Assembly (NCBI RefSeq): GCF_029784165.1
Contig: NC_073695.1
Coordinates: forward strand, 216,059,493 to 216,123,492
From: Wyeomyia smithii
Taxonomy: Eukaryota > Arthropoda > Insecta > Diptera > Culicidae
Reading direction: 5' to 3'
DNA length: 64,000 bases
Shown: positions 36,001 through 47,009 of the stretch, piece after piece
Numbering within the stretch: the first letter of the stretch is position 1
How the letters are laid out: each line of letters starts with the position of its first letter
Notes under the pieces: model-generated
What the model saw: the letters and a program-made list of their open reading frames with translations, nothing else
The model's database searches: none
Told to the model about the DNA's origin: nothing
Program-made: the position numbers and the translations under genes

Positions 36001-36804
36001 GCTATAATAGACTAATAACGCTTCCAATCAACATTACGTGTAAGGTCGTATGAAATATTGATTGGGTTCGGGGGAGTTGAACCATTAGCAATTGAGATAA
36101 CGATTGGGAGATGCTCACTACCGTGGGGATCATTGATTACTTTCCACTGGCAATCTAACGCTAGTGATGTCGAGGAAAAGGATAGGTCAAGCACGCTTTC
36201 AAGAGCTGGAGGATTAGGTACACGTGTCGCTTCCCCAGTATTCAAAAGTGTCATTGAAGTCGTCGATCAAGTTACAGATTAAAGAAGATCGGACGTCGTC
36301 GTAATGCGACCCCCATTGCAAACAGTGGGAGTTAAAATCTCCCAAAATCAAAAAAGGTGCGGGAAGCAATTCTGCTATATTAGAAAGTTGCCTCTGTTCA
36401 ATCCGCGTGGACGGAGGGATATATATCGAAGCAAGGCATAGGTCTTTTCCAATTATATTCGTTTGAATGGCAACGACTTCAATATTTGAGATCGAGGGGA
36501 GGTCGATTCTAAAAAAAGAATAGCACTTTTTGATCCCTAAAAGTACCCCTCCACCGTGTGAATCTCGATCTCGACGAATTATGTTGAAATCGTGGAAATT
36601 GAGTTGGTCATTTGAATTGAGAAAAGTTTCACAGAGCGCAAACGCATCACAATTGTATGTGCTTATCAAATGAGAAAATAGATCGAATTTGGGGATGATA
36701 CTTCTGTAATTCCACTGTAACACAGTGAGAAAATTCCTAACCTCTTTCGACGTATTAGTCATCGAAAGATATGATAGCTGAAATGAGGGGCCAAGTTGCT
36801 GCAA
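33081..36804 (-). pseudogene. I-like ORF2 with several frameshifts and a destroyed reverse transcriptase site
   Basis: The order is endonuclease, reverse transcriptase, RNase H. The endonuclease start (36804 to 36214) has TVLQWNYRSIIPKFDLF, ALCETFLN and ILGDFNSHCLQWGS. A frameshift at about 36245 leads to DPHGSEHLPIVISI. Another near 36010-35900 leads to the reverse transcriptase (to 34759) with AFLDIKGAFDSVS and LPQGSCLSPLLYIF. The catalytic DD block is lost near 34785: copy 1 has LADDSVIS, whereas here a small deletion shifts the frame and gives LADRCIHY. The frame resumes at 34703 with RNase H (FFIDGSNLDESTGFG, FIFTDSLSSIEAL, NEKADSLARVG). The C-terminal CVCGDGYHDI-EHVVWSC motif follows a break at about 33355 and carries one extra residue. 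Confidence 0.92.
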
Positions 36805-36912
36805 GTTGCTTCAAAAAGGTTTTCACTGTAGGGAGAAGGGCGAGAAGAATATTTCGGAGAGGATCTGGTATATTGAATGTTTTAAATATCCAGTCCACAA
36901 TATCAGAGAACT

Positions 36913-38160
36913 TTATAAACCCTGTTTCTTTTTTATTCTCTGGTCAAAAATTGGTGCACAAGGGGTTTTTGGTGACCCGGGAAGCGGTGGGTACTCCTGG
37001 TTTGAATTGAAATTAAAACCGGGGGGTACCTGCTTCGGTTTTTCCTCACCGTTTCCCTTACATATTGTTTTATTTTTCATTCCGCTAGGGGTTATCTTGC
37101 GACCTTTACGAGAAAGATTAGGAGAGTTAATCATTCTCCTCTTCCTAGATCCTTCGGGCAAAGCATAAGAACACCCTTCGACGGGATCGTCAGATGTACC
37201 CTCATCGGTGGGCAAAAAGGAAAAGATGTTTCCTGTCGACGGCGGCTCAGCTCTCTTCAGCATTTCTGCGAAAGAGCGCTTTGATCGTTCCTTGAGGGAA
37301 CGCTTTATTTTCTCCTCGCGCTGTTTGTACGCGGGACATGTCGAAAGATCATGCCGAGGGCCCTCGCAATAAAGACAGTTCTCAGTGTCCTCGTTAAAGA
37401 CGGTCTCAGCGTGATTGTTTCCGCACTTACTGCAGCGTGCCTTGTTGCAGCAGTAGGTGGCTGTATGACCCAACTGCTTGCAGTTCTGGCAGTGCATGAC
37501 CCGCGGTACAAAAAGGCGTACAGGCAGACGAACCCTGTCTAGAAGGATGTAGTTCGGCAATGCAGATCCAGCAGAGGTCACCCGAAAGGAATCCGAGGGG
37601 GAGAATTTCTTCTTCCCTTCTTCGATGGATACTGAATGTCATTGCTTACAATCGAGTATCTTTACACTTTGCATCACAGAGTTCTTAAAACAGCCCACTC
37701 CGTGACGCAAAATGTCATCGACAGTGAGATTCCCCTCGGTAACCACACCGTCGATCTCTACATCCTTGGCAGGGATGTACACGCGATACTCTCTCGTGAA
37801 GAGCTCGCAGCCAGCAATCGCGTTTGCTTGCTTCAAGCTCTTCACGACAACTCGCAGTTTGTTCGGCCTAACCTTTGTGATTTCGGTTACGTCCGAAAAC
37901 TTTTTTGCCAGGTCTTTGCCAATTTGAATAATGTTCAAAGGCTTTTTTATTGGCCAGAAGAAGACAACGTAGGGACCTTTCGAGTTATCTGGGTAAGCTT
38001 TTACCCTTAATTCTGGTACCCTTGGTACAGGGCTAGGTAAAGGGGAGGGTATATGGGAAGGTTCAGGGGAATTGATGAGGGAGATTTCAATCTCTTCCCC
38101 ATTTGTTTCGATATTCTGTATGCCTGAAGGGCACTGGGTACTGAAATGCCACTGCGACAT
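36913..38160 (-). pseudogene. I-like ORF1 (gag-like, zinc knuckles) with one in-frame stop
   Basis: ORF1 binds element RNA to form the retrotransposition particle. One frame runs from MSQWHFSTQCPSGI at 38160 to the stop at 36913, about 415 codons, broken only by a TGA at 37639-37641 directly followed in frame by HSVSIEEGKKK. The N-terminal half has a Pro/Ser-rich stretch (SPEPSHIPSPLPSPVPRV) and an RRM-like fold region (GPYVVFFWPIKKPLNIIQI). The C-terminal half has Cys/His knuckles CQNCKQLGHTATYC and CSKCGNNHAE, and a third, CLYCEGPRHDLSTC. The tail is basic. The stop would separate the knuckles from the N-terminal part. Confidence 0.9.
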
Positions 38161-38295
38161 TCTTGCTGATTGTCTTTTCTGGCGGGCCCCGATTGCTGTG
38201 CACAGGTTACGGATTGCTCGTACTCATTGATGGAGTAGAACTGTTTTGTTGTAAACCTGTACTCCAATTAGGTACAACATAGTTGATGAAACTAA

Positions 38296-40700
38296 TTACC
38301 TGTTTGGGTTAGAGCTCCACACTTGGTATGGAGTTGAAAGGTAGCTTCCTAAGAAGTTGTACCTAGAAGAAGCAAGAGCTTCGCAAGAGCAAAGCAAGTG
38401 TTCTGAACTCTCTGGTTCAGATTTGCAGAATCGGCAGGTGTCGTTCAACACTACGCCGATTTTCTTTAAATGATAAAAAGTGGGAAAGTGTCCGGTGAGG
38501 AGTCCCGTGATTATCCGTAGGTCACTACGATTTAGACTAAGTAGCTTTCTGGCGGTTCCAGGGTTCGGATAGATAAACTGTTTAGCTTGGCTACAACCCT
38601 GTGCCTGTTGCCATTGGGATACTATTTCTAGCCCTTCCCAAGTTAGTAGTTCGCTTTTGATAGCGGAAATGGACGTACCCAGAAACGGCTCGGGGCCAAT
38701 AAACCGCTGAGCTGATCCCTGTCTTGCTAGGTAGTCAGCGTGTTCATCACCCTCGACTCCGCAGTGTCCGGGCACCCAAAACAGAAAAACTGAATTCTGT
38801 CGGGAAAGTTCCCGTAGAGTTTCAATGCATTCCCAAACAAGTTTGGAAGCGCATTTGACGGACTTAAGTGCTAGTAGTGCTGCTTGACTGTCCCAGAATA
38901 TACCGATTTTCGCCTGTCTGTAGTTGCGTTGCAGACATATTTTAGCGCAGATATATATGGCAAATACCTCTGCTTGAAAAACGGTGGGCCATTTTCCCAG
39001 GGAAAACGTTTTCCTGATACCGGGTCCGTATATACCAGATCCCGTTAGGGATCCCATTTTCGAGCCGTCCGTATAAAAACTGACGATGCCAGGTGGAAGA
39101 TTAGGCCCTCCATTGTTCCACATAGAGCGGTTTGTTTCAATCACTCTATATGGAATATCCATGTTGGTCCTAACGTCCATCCAGTCGGAGACTGTGGTTA
39201 ATAGCGGAGTTAGTTTGAACTCCCTAGGTATGCGAAGGTGGCCGATTTGGTCCCCTTCAAGTATAGTTTTCCTCCTTTGCAACCTTGGAGCGCCAAGCTC
39301 TGCTTCCTTTTTCATATGAAGATGTAGAGGTAGTAGGCAAAGCATAGCTTCCATGGCTGCAGTTTGAGTTGTTCGCATAGCGCTGGTAACCGAAAGACAT
39401 GCAAGTCTTTGAACTTTTTTGAGTTTGGCTTGCGCAGTCACTTCGTTCACCTTAGGCCACCACACTAGGGCAGCATAGGTGATTCTTGGTCGGGCAATGG
39501 TCTTGTAAGACCAGAGTGCCAAGTCTGGTTTCAGTCCCCAGGTCTTACCGAACAGAGTTCTGCAGGCCCAGATCGCTGAGATCGCTTTCTTAGCGGCATG
39601 ATCCAGTCCAGAATAATTCCGAGATCCAGTTCAGAATAATTCCGAGATATTTGACTTCATTGCTGAAGCCCAGTCTAACTCCATTCAGTATTGGATGAGT
39701 GATGGAGATATTCATTCGTCTGCCGAATGGAATTAGGACTGTTTTTAAGGGGTTTATGTTTAGACCCTCCTGTAAACACCATGACATGGTGGTATTCAGA
39801 GCCGTTTGCATTCGGCTCGACAGAGTTGCGTCATCTTTACCTCTGACGATGAGGACGATGTCATCGGCGTATCCAATGACCTCGTAACCAGCTGTGAAAG
39901 CTTGTTGAGAAGTGCGTCGACAACTAGTGACCATAACAAGGGGGAGAGAACTCCTCCTTGCGGGCATCCCTTGATCACTGACATTGTTACAGACGAATCT
40001 CCCAAGGTTGCTGTGATCACTCTGCTAGAGAGCATTGCGTGTATCCAGCTCCTTGAAGTGTGGTCGATTCCCTTATGAGAAAGAGCCGTATCAATTGATG
40101 CAAAGGACGTGTTATCGAAGGCCCCTTCAATATCAAGAAAGGCACATAGCGCCGTCTCCTGATAACTCAGGGACTTTTCAATCAACGCCACTAAGCTGTG
40201 AAGAGCAGTTTCTGTTGACTTGCCGCTTTGATAGGCATGTTGATTCCTATTTATCGGGGAGTCTTTAAGAAACTCACCACGGATATATTTATCCATTATT
40301 TTCTCCATCAACTTGAGAAGTGATGAAGTCAGACTTATGGGTCTGAAAGTTTTAGGTAGGGTTTGTCCTTTCTTCCAACTTTGGGGATAAACACTACCTT
40401 CACCTTCAGCCAGTTATCCGGAATATGGCCCAGGATAAAGCTGGCTCTGAAGAGGTTGATGAGTTCGGACATGATAACTGCGGCCGATTTTTGTAGAAAG
40501 ATGGGTAGTATGCCGTCTGGACCTGGAGACTTCATAGGGTCGAATGAGCTTAGAGCCCAGCCTATTGAAGCTTCTGTGAACAGTCGACGGGCCAGCAGGA
40601 TGGACTCCCGAGACGCCATATGTCTCGAATTGTCCTGCTGCGACCCATCACTATTCAGTTCTTCGGTCTCAAATTTGTTTCGATATCCAGGAATAATTCC
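38296..40700 (-). pseudogene. R1/LOA-like non-LTR retrotransposon: reverse transcriptase and RNase H
   Basis: On the minus strand, reverse transcriptase starts near 40619 (GWALSSFDPMKSPGPDGILP), continues 40311 to 39796 (NQHAYQSGKSTETALHSL, CAFLDIEGAFDNTSF, KGCPQGGVLSPLLWSLV) and, after a frame change, 39967 to 39590 with the intact catalytic IGYADDIVLIV. After another break, 39522 to 38296 is open for 408 codons: thumb, then RNase H (FYTDGSKMGSLTGSG, AEVFAIYICAK, GIFWDSQAALLALKS, WVPGHCGVEGDEHADYLARQ) and a Cys-rich tail, CRFCKSEPESSEHLLCSC. The endonuclease and ORF1 are absent. Three frame breaks make it dead. The closest relative in the window is 12776-14857. Confidence 0.88.
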
Positions 40701-41684
40701 ATCTGCATATCATCCATTTTATTCGAATTGGCGGGAGCAATTTGCTCTACCGCAAACTAACGGTAAAATACCAGGGCAAGATGGGGTGTCAAATTATTGG
40801 TAATTAAATAAAAAAAAAACAATTTGCCAAAATAAGAATATTTGAATACAAAAAAAGACAACCGTAAACAAAATAATGAAAATAATAATATTGAAAGTGA
40901 ATACTTCACCAAACTTTCGGGGTTGCTGCCTCCACGACCTGCTAACTGGATTAATCCTGTGATGAGCGACGTGGCAGAATAAAAATACTCCAACTGCAGG
41001 TTGAAAAAAGCGTCTCGGCAAAACGAACAATGCTCCAACAGCGGCAGCAAAAATCGTCACCGCCGCTAGTGGGTAGCCGGCGCCTGGCGGCGCGGGGGGA
41101 ACTGCTCCTTCTGCTGGCTTTTTTTATTGTCACTGCACCGAAAACACAAGCAGTACGGATACCGTCTACGCACAATGTCGAAATCTTTTCTCCGGCTGCT
41201 GGACGGCTATGTCTAGTCCGCACCGGCATCAAAAGCACAAGCGATAAACGCACCGACCGAATACAAAGCTGTATTGTTTTATCGGGTGATCAGCTAACGG
41301 AACGTTGAAAAATACTTCCTCTCTCGGCGATAGCAGAGAAGCGAATGGCTTTGATTGTTGTTGATTATTGATTTGATTGTTGTCCACAAACTGTCGCACG
41401 ATATCCGTTTTTGACAAGGCGGGGTATCATTCTTTGAACGCGCATGCTTCTGAATGTAGCTGTAGCTTCACTGTTTTTGCCAGTTAATTTTTTTCTACTG
41501 ACTCATGGGTTACTAAGATTGATGCTGCATGTGCTGTTTCGTTAGTGAGTGTAAAGGTAAGCCAATGAAAAATTTACAATTTTTGTGCATTTTTTGTAAT
41601 GAAAAAGTTAAGGCTCTACAGTTTTGCCTTCTCGAAAAAAGTCTCAATCTAAAATTAAAGCTTTATCGGACTTTTGGTTTTGAC
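40700..41684. other. No firm gene; GC-rich patch at 41050-41250
   Basis: A 92-codon plus-strand frame (41030-41308) begins MLQQRQQKSSPPLVGSRRLA and has a hydrophobic LLLLLAFFIV stretch, but overlapping minus-strand frames are equally open and no homology is recognised. The GC-rich patch upstream of the minus-strand retrotransposon could be a relic of its 5' region. Confidence 0.3.
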
Positions 41685-42092
41685 CAGTGTTGCGAAATTT
41701 CGACACAGAAAAATGAAAGTGATTCAACAGCAGTTTCACCATCACTCACTTCAAACTGATATTGAGTGTCACCCAAGTCAACTATCAGTCAATAATCATG
41801 TCAGTCATATAAATGATATATCTTAATTAATATCGAAATTATTTTATCTGAGCCAATCTATTGCATGAAGTCAATGGAGTAGGTAGGCACCTTCATCCTA
41901 CAACGCATAAACATCGCTGATGCAACATAGCGTGTGCGAAATCACAGTAATGCTGCTAGTCAGCATTACCACTGTCAACTGATTGGCGCTGGAAGCAATT
42001 ATCACTGTCAGCTCGGTCGTGTTGATACCGATATTCGTAGTATTCAGTTTCAACTGAGAATCTATCACTGACAGTGATAATTTGCAACCCTG
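41685..42092. mobile_element. hAT-type MITE, 8-bp target duplication GTTTTGAC
   Basis: The left end CAGTGTTGCGAAATT and the right end AATTTGCAACCCTG are imperfect inverted repeats. The perfect 8-bp duplication GTTTTGAC is at 41677-41684 and 42093-42100. The 408-bp interior is non-coding and contains several CACTGTCA/TGACAGTG motifs. Confidence 0.88.
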
Positions 42093-42624
42093 GTTTTGAC
42101 CAATAAAAAAATGCACGAGAGTAGCTCTTGAGGTTTTCGAAATCGTAGTTTTTTTAATAGCAAATCGCTTAGAAATGCTTAAAATCAATAGTTTTATAAC
42201 CTCTCGCTCAACGATATCCATCAAAATGCGGTCGCTCGCACATGTGCGCGACAATTTTACTTTTCGAACATAGAAAACCATTACATTTTTTTGGTTTTGT
42301 TTGATAGTTCCGTGTGAGTAAGTACCCACAGGGATATTTTCCGAGTGGGCACTACTACCCATACTACCCACATCAACCGCCGGCCCTGAAAGTAACTACT
42401 CAAGGATGCATTTGAGTACTTGATAAGTTCGAAGCACACTCCTTCTTTTCAATCAATCTCAGAATCACAGACCATCTTTCCGTATGAAAAACCTTCACTG
42501 AAGAACCCTTTTCAGGTCCACTAATCACCAATTCAAATGAGGCATATGCGATACCCAATGGCGAGCACTTGCACTAACATATCACACCAAGTTTAACCAA
42601 GCGGACGAAACAAAAATATACAAT

Positions 42625-42845
42625 AGAGATGGTCGGGTTTCGGATTTTAAAACTCGAAACCCGAACCCGGGTTCGGGTTTAAAAATGGCGGGTTCAGGTC
42701 GGGTTTGAGTTTGAAAACCCGAAACCCGATTATAAAATCGATACAATCTTTGAGGTTTGAGTTTCACAATTTCGGGTTCGGGCCGGGTTCAGGTTTAATA
42801 GAAATAAAATTTTCGGGTGCGGGTCGGGTTCGGGTTTGAAAACAT
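42625..42845. repeat. CGGGTTCGGGTTT-rich tract
   Basis: Irregular tandem copies of GGGTTCGGGTTT and its complement AAACCCGAACCC, switching strand within the tract near 42660 and 42715. Low-complexity repeat with no coding meaning; the strand switches make it partly self-complementary. Confidence 0.75.
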
Positions 42846-44300
42846 TTGCACTGACTCTAGAGAAAAGTAGACAAAATGCAACGAAATATAGCACTAGCTT
42901 TTTATTTTGTTAAAAACAACATGTTTACGAAAGCCTGTATGATTTTATGTCGAGATTTTTAGTCAAAACATAGAAACACGGATCGCTCCTTTCACTTCAC
43001 ACTAGGAAGAGGAAAAAAATCTAGCAGAACAGAATTGTTAGCGTTCTCTTGGTTTAACCAATCAGTTATCGATCTTCTACCAAGTTTCCTAGCATAGTTA
43101 GGACTTCAATTCAAATTCTGAGATGAGTTTGCGATTTGGTCGCAAAGATGGCGCAGCGATGCTAACTTGTTTCTCTTACAAGTTAGAGCTCTGTGGTTTT
43201 TCGATAAAGTTGAAGGACATAAAATTATATGAAACTTTGTAGAACTCACAAAACTTCTATCTCTTCCAGTTGCTGAGGTCTACGGGTTTTTGTGAAATTT
43301 GTCAGAGTTTCACGTTTCCTTGTGATAATGTTATGAGTTCATTTAAAACAATTGCATATAAGTTTTCCCAAGATATCTATTGAGCAATTCCGTCCTTTCC
43401 TGCTAAGTTTAGAAGTTTTTCGAGTAGGTACTTAGCCCTGGAAAGATAGTCTGCGTCATTTTGACTCCTTGCTATTAGCAATATTGCCCGTGTTTATGCT
43501 GACAGTGCGTTGGTCTCGTTTGTTCTTAATCAATAAAAAAATATTAAAACCTGAATCCTGGTGTTTGTTATTCATCGATGTGTTAACACCGTAATGACCA
43601 TTAATTGATAATTTATGAAGAAAAATTTGCGTTTTCAATTATTCAAAAGTTGGGAGTCAATTTGATGCATGATTATCCTTTTATGCATATCAAAATAATA
43701 CTATCTTTTAGAGTGCAAGAAAACTATGACACAAAATTTGAAAAAATACACAATTTTTTGAATTAGTTATCTCATCGATTAGCGAGTATTAACAAATCAT
43801 TATCTCTTTTTTAAATTGCCCGTGAAAATCTTCATTTTCTCAAATTTTGAAAAATGTGTTTTTTTTTGTATTTTTGTGATATTCCAATTTGAACACAACC
43901 ATGTATTCCATTTCTTAAAGTTATCAAATAGTTGAAGAAGTTGTTTATAATATACGACCGCAAGATTAACGTAGAGTTACGACAGCCTGTCTTATGTCAA
44001 TATTTTTTTTTTTTTGCAATAGGTTTGGAAATACACTCGTTTGGGGTTAATCAATTTAATGGTGTGAAGCGGTAAATTTTTCGTATATCTTTTTTTCACA
44101 AATTATTTTTGCTTTAAAAATGAAAGAAATCCGTTGAAAACTGACTGAGTTCAAAATATTTGAAAGTTTCGTGACGCTCTTGATGTTTTCGGTTATACAA
44201 TTTGTACCCCTATATATGTTGCCGTACGACGTAATTCTACGTCAAAATCGCATTAATCGATGTGCTCAAGTTGACTCTGTTGTAGAAATGAAAAATGAAT
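42846..44300. other. No recognisable gene (1.45 kb)
   Basis: AT-rich. It includes two copies of the ACGTAG..CTACGT-type motif (degenerate at 43969-43983, clear at 44228-44243) that belong to a family repeated later in the window. No frame of interest. Confidence 0.5.
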
Positions 44301-44700
44301 ATAAAAACTGTATTAAATAATTTATGAATGCTTCATGATCGCGTGCGATATCCGCTCTGACAAAATGAATCTCATTTTATTCTGGTTTAGAGCTATCTTC
44401 TGAACAGCCCCACCTTAATTTCAAGTTCCCACAGTTTGTCCTACCTAGGATGCACAAAAAATGATTTCATGTGGACCTTCTTGTCGAGCCGGTGGAAGAT
44501 CTGAATGACCCCTCAGGTTAAAGGCTCTCTAATAAAAATCAAATCAAATCAAATCTGTCGAGCCAAACCGATAGAGCGCTCATAAAGGCAACAAAATAAC
44601 ATTGTATTGTGTCGTGTTGTGCTGTTTCAGTCCCCGTGTCGAATGGAAGCAGATTGTTGCGTGTTTGATATTGCCGATGGTAGACATATGAAGTTCTGGT
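44300..44700 (+). repeat. Direct repeat block, partner of 46130-46400
   Basis: It shares the stretch CCACCTTAATTTCAAGTTCC and a long following block (CTCATAAAGGCAACAAAATA, then the segment with TTGCGTGTTTGATATTGCC) with 46130-46400. Both are preceded nearby by a CGTGACGCTC...CCTATATATGTT block (44170 and 46660). This is an old direct duplication or two copies of one unclassified interspersed repeat. Confidence 0.7.
44491..44564 (+). mobile_element. Tiny 5'-truncated retroposon tail with 9-bp target duplication
   Basis: The sequence 44491-44555 ends in AAATC units (AATAAAAATCAAATCAAATC) and is flanked by TGTCGAGCC at 44482-44490 and 44556-44564. The homologous block at 46130-46400 has a single TGTCGAGCC and no insertion, giving the empty site. 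The A-rich pentamer tail is typical of a SINE or LINE 3' end. Confidence 0.65.
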
Positions 44701-45442
44701 GTGATTTCAAACTATAACCATCTTCTTCAAGACGGTTTTTTCCTGTATGAACTTCCTCACTGCAACCAGAATCGTTGACACGTAGACCCGAATGACAATT
44801 GTTAAGGGGTCTAAAATAAATAATAATAAAAAAAATAATAAAGAATCGTTGATCCACAGACTAACAGACGTAACACTGGAACCTAGCTTCATCGCCACAA
44901 AAAAACGAAATTTCCAATCGAGAAACATTCATCGCGCGAAAACCCCGTCCAGGGCGCTGTCATGCAATCTCATACATGTTTTGTGGTTCCACATTTGAGA
45001 CACGCAGTAACGCTAGCGCTGATATCGAAATACACGACGCAGCGCGAACACGGCAGCATATGGTGCTAGTGTTACTAACGTAAAGTACTGAAATCATCCG
45101 AACGATGATTTTACTGAAAATTTGTTCGAAGTGTTATGTCTGTTAGTCTGTGGTTGATCTATTGTGAGATATGCCTGGGTGTCTGCTGTATCCCGTACTT
45201 TTATTATTAGCAATACCGCTATTGAGAAGTGACAAGCTTATTATTATTTTTTATCAGTGCTTGTGTATAATGAGATGTTACCCTCTCCTTTTAAGCGCTT
45301 ACTGTTCTACTATACCGAGCCTCGTTCCTGCTGCCAAATATCACCAATTATAATTCCCTGGAGAAGTTTCGTCGTGCGTTTCATTGATATTATATTTGTT
45401 AAGAGGAAGTCATGTAAAGGTATTAAAGATTTCAGCTTAAAA

Positions 45443-45586
45443 AAAGGGGAACTAGTGGGGAGCCTGAGAATAAATCCATGCTCAAGTCCTTCCTGACATT
45501 GAATGACCCGGTTCTACTAAGATTCGAACCCACGACCATCCGCTTGACAAAGCGAACTCTGTAATCTTGCGGTTACGCAGCTCCCC
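45443..45586 (-). repeat. tRNA-derived SINE or tRNA pseudogene
   Basis: The minus strand starts GGGGAGCTGCGTAACCGCAA and contains a B-box-like GGTTCGAATC near 45525, as in a tRNA-like head. Non-tRNA body follows, so this is a SINE rather than a tRNA gene. No acceptor-stem pairing or target duplication could be fixed. Confidence 0.55.
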
Positions 45587-46129
45587 TTCTTCAAGACGTT
45601 ACATCCTTGGTAATGAAATTTTATGACTTTTCTAAAACAGACTCAGCACCGTGAGCAGAGCGTGCCGAACTTTTCTGTATGAAATCGGATTTGTTTCGTA
45701 TATCCCGCTTGTTATGCACAGTATCAATGAATTGTAATATACATCACACTGCTGCACAATTACAGTAGCATCAAACCACAGTTGCAGTGTAATAATAACC
45801 ATTCATTATGCACTTCCCAATATATGTAGTATTCTTGGAAAAGGCCGATTACTGCTATTGCAATTTTCATTTAATTATCACCTTAATGCTTCATGAGATC
45901 GCGTGCGATATCCGCTCTGACACAATATTTTTTCGAACGTTGGAAAATGATATAACTGGAAATAAAGGCATAAATTTTTATTTCCAGCTGTATCATTCTA
46001 CTGCGCTCGAAAAATCACGCCGTCGTTACATCTCGTACGGTATCCGCACTGACGTAATAAATAAGTCACTTCTTTATTTCCAGTTATACCATTCTCCAAC
46101 GTTCGAAAAATTTTATTTCGTGTGTCGCA

Positions 46130-46400
46130 ATACTAATATACGATAAATAAACCTCTGTTTGTTCTGAATAGCTCCACCTTAATTTCAAGTTCCTACAGTT
46201 TGTCTCAGTTTCGTAATACGACGGATGTACAAAAAATAGTTTCTTGACGACATTCTGTCGAGCCGGACCAACAGAGCTCTCATAAAGGCAACAAAATAAC
46301 ATTGTATCGTGTCGCGTTGCGGCTTGAAAAGAGACAATATTCCCGTTCCCGTGTCGAATGAAAGCAGGTGATTGCGTGTTTGATATTGCCAACGGTAGAC
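46130..46400 (+). repeat. Direct repeat block, partner of 44300-44700
   Basis: Collinear with 44300-44700 but lacking the small retroposon insertion. A chance reading frame covers it on the minus strand but shows no conserved motif. Confidence 0.7.
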
Positions 46401-47009
46401 ATGAGTATGAAGCAGAGATGCCAGATGTTTTTGAAAAATGTTTGCAACTGCTCGAAAAACTGGAAAAATCTGCATTAAATCTGAAAAATAACTATCCGTG
46501 ATTTGAGAAAATTCACTCGCGCAGACAAAAGTCTGCAAAAATCTTTGAGAAAATCTGCATAAATATAAGGAGACTCTCACAAAAACCTTCTGAAACTATG
46601 GAAAATCTGCAATAACTGCAAATCAATAAAAATCTGCAAATCTGCAAGTGGACAATTGTCGTGACGCTCTCGATGTTTTCCGTTTTTTAAATTGGATCCC
46701 TGTTTTGTAATTGGACACCTATATATGTTACCGTAAGACGTAGTTCTACGTCAGAAAATAATTCGGATCAGTGTTGTAAAACTTCCTACTCAGTTTAAAT
46801 AAAATTCTTACTCGACTCTGCACTGCTAGCTATGTGTGAGTATAGAATCATTCCATGCTACTTCGAACATCGATCCTGGTAGACCATTTCCGATTCTGCT
46901 GAAACTTTTCACAGTTGTTCCTTTTTGATGAAGAAGTCATTTTATGATATCAGTTCTTTATGTAGACTCGCGACTGCTGCTTCAAAAGGGCCTATTCAAA
47001 ATAGCGACT

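Larger units (their letters stand above)
32680..38260 (-). mobile_element. Near full-length I-like non-LTR retrotransposon (copy 2)
   Basis: ORF1 and ORF2 follow in order on the minus strand, with a 3' untranslated region and an AATAAA-like end near 32690. The total of about 5.6 kb is the normal length of I elements. Its 5' end abuts the 3' end of an R1/LOA-like element near 38260-38290, so it probably inserted there. No target duplication could be fixed. Both ORFs are broken, so it is inactive. Confidence 0.82.

Noticed and set aside
41030..41308. 92-codon plus-strand frame with a signal-like hydrophobic stretch
   Set aside because: Overlapping minus-strand frames are equally long, no homology is recognisable, and the patch sits upstream of a retrotransposon.
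32340..42390. CAGGGCCGACG near 32343 and CCGGCCCTG near 42380 as two ends of one hAT element
   Set aside because: They resemble hAT ends but lie 10 kb apart with other elements between, and no 8-bp duplication links them; they are probably separate truncated copies.
45443..45586. Functional tRNA gene
   Set aside because: Only A- and B-box-like parts are present, the acceptor stem does not pair and extra body sequence follows, so it is a SINE or pseudogene.
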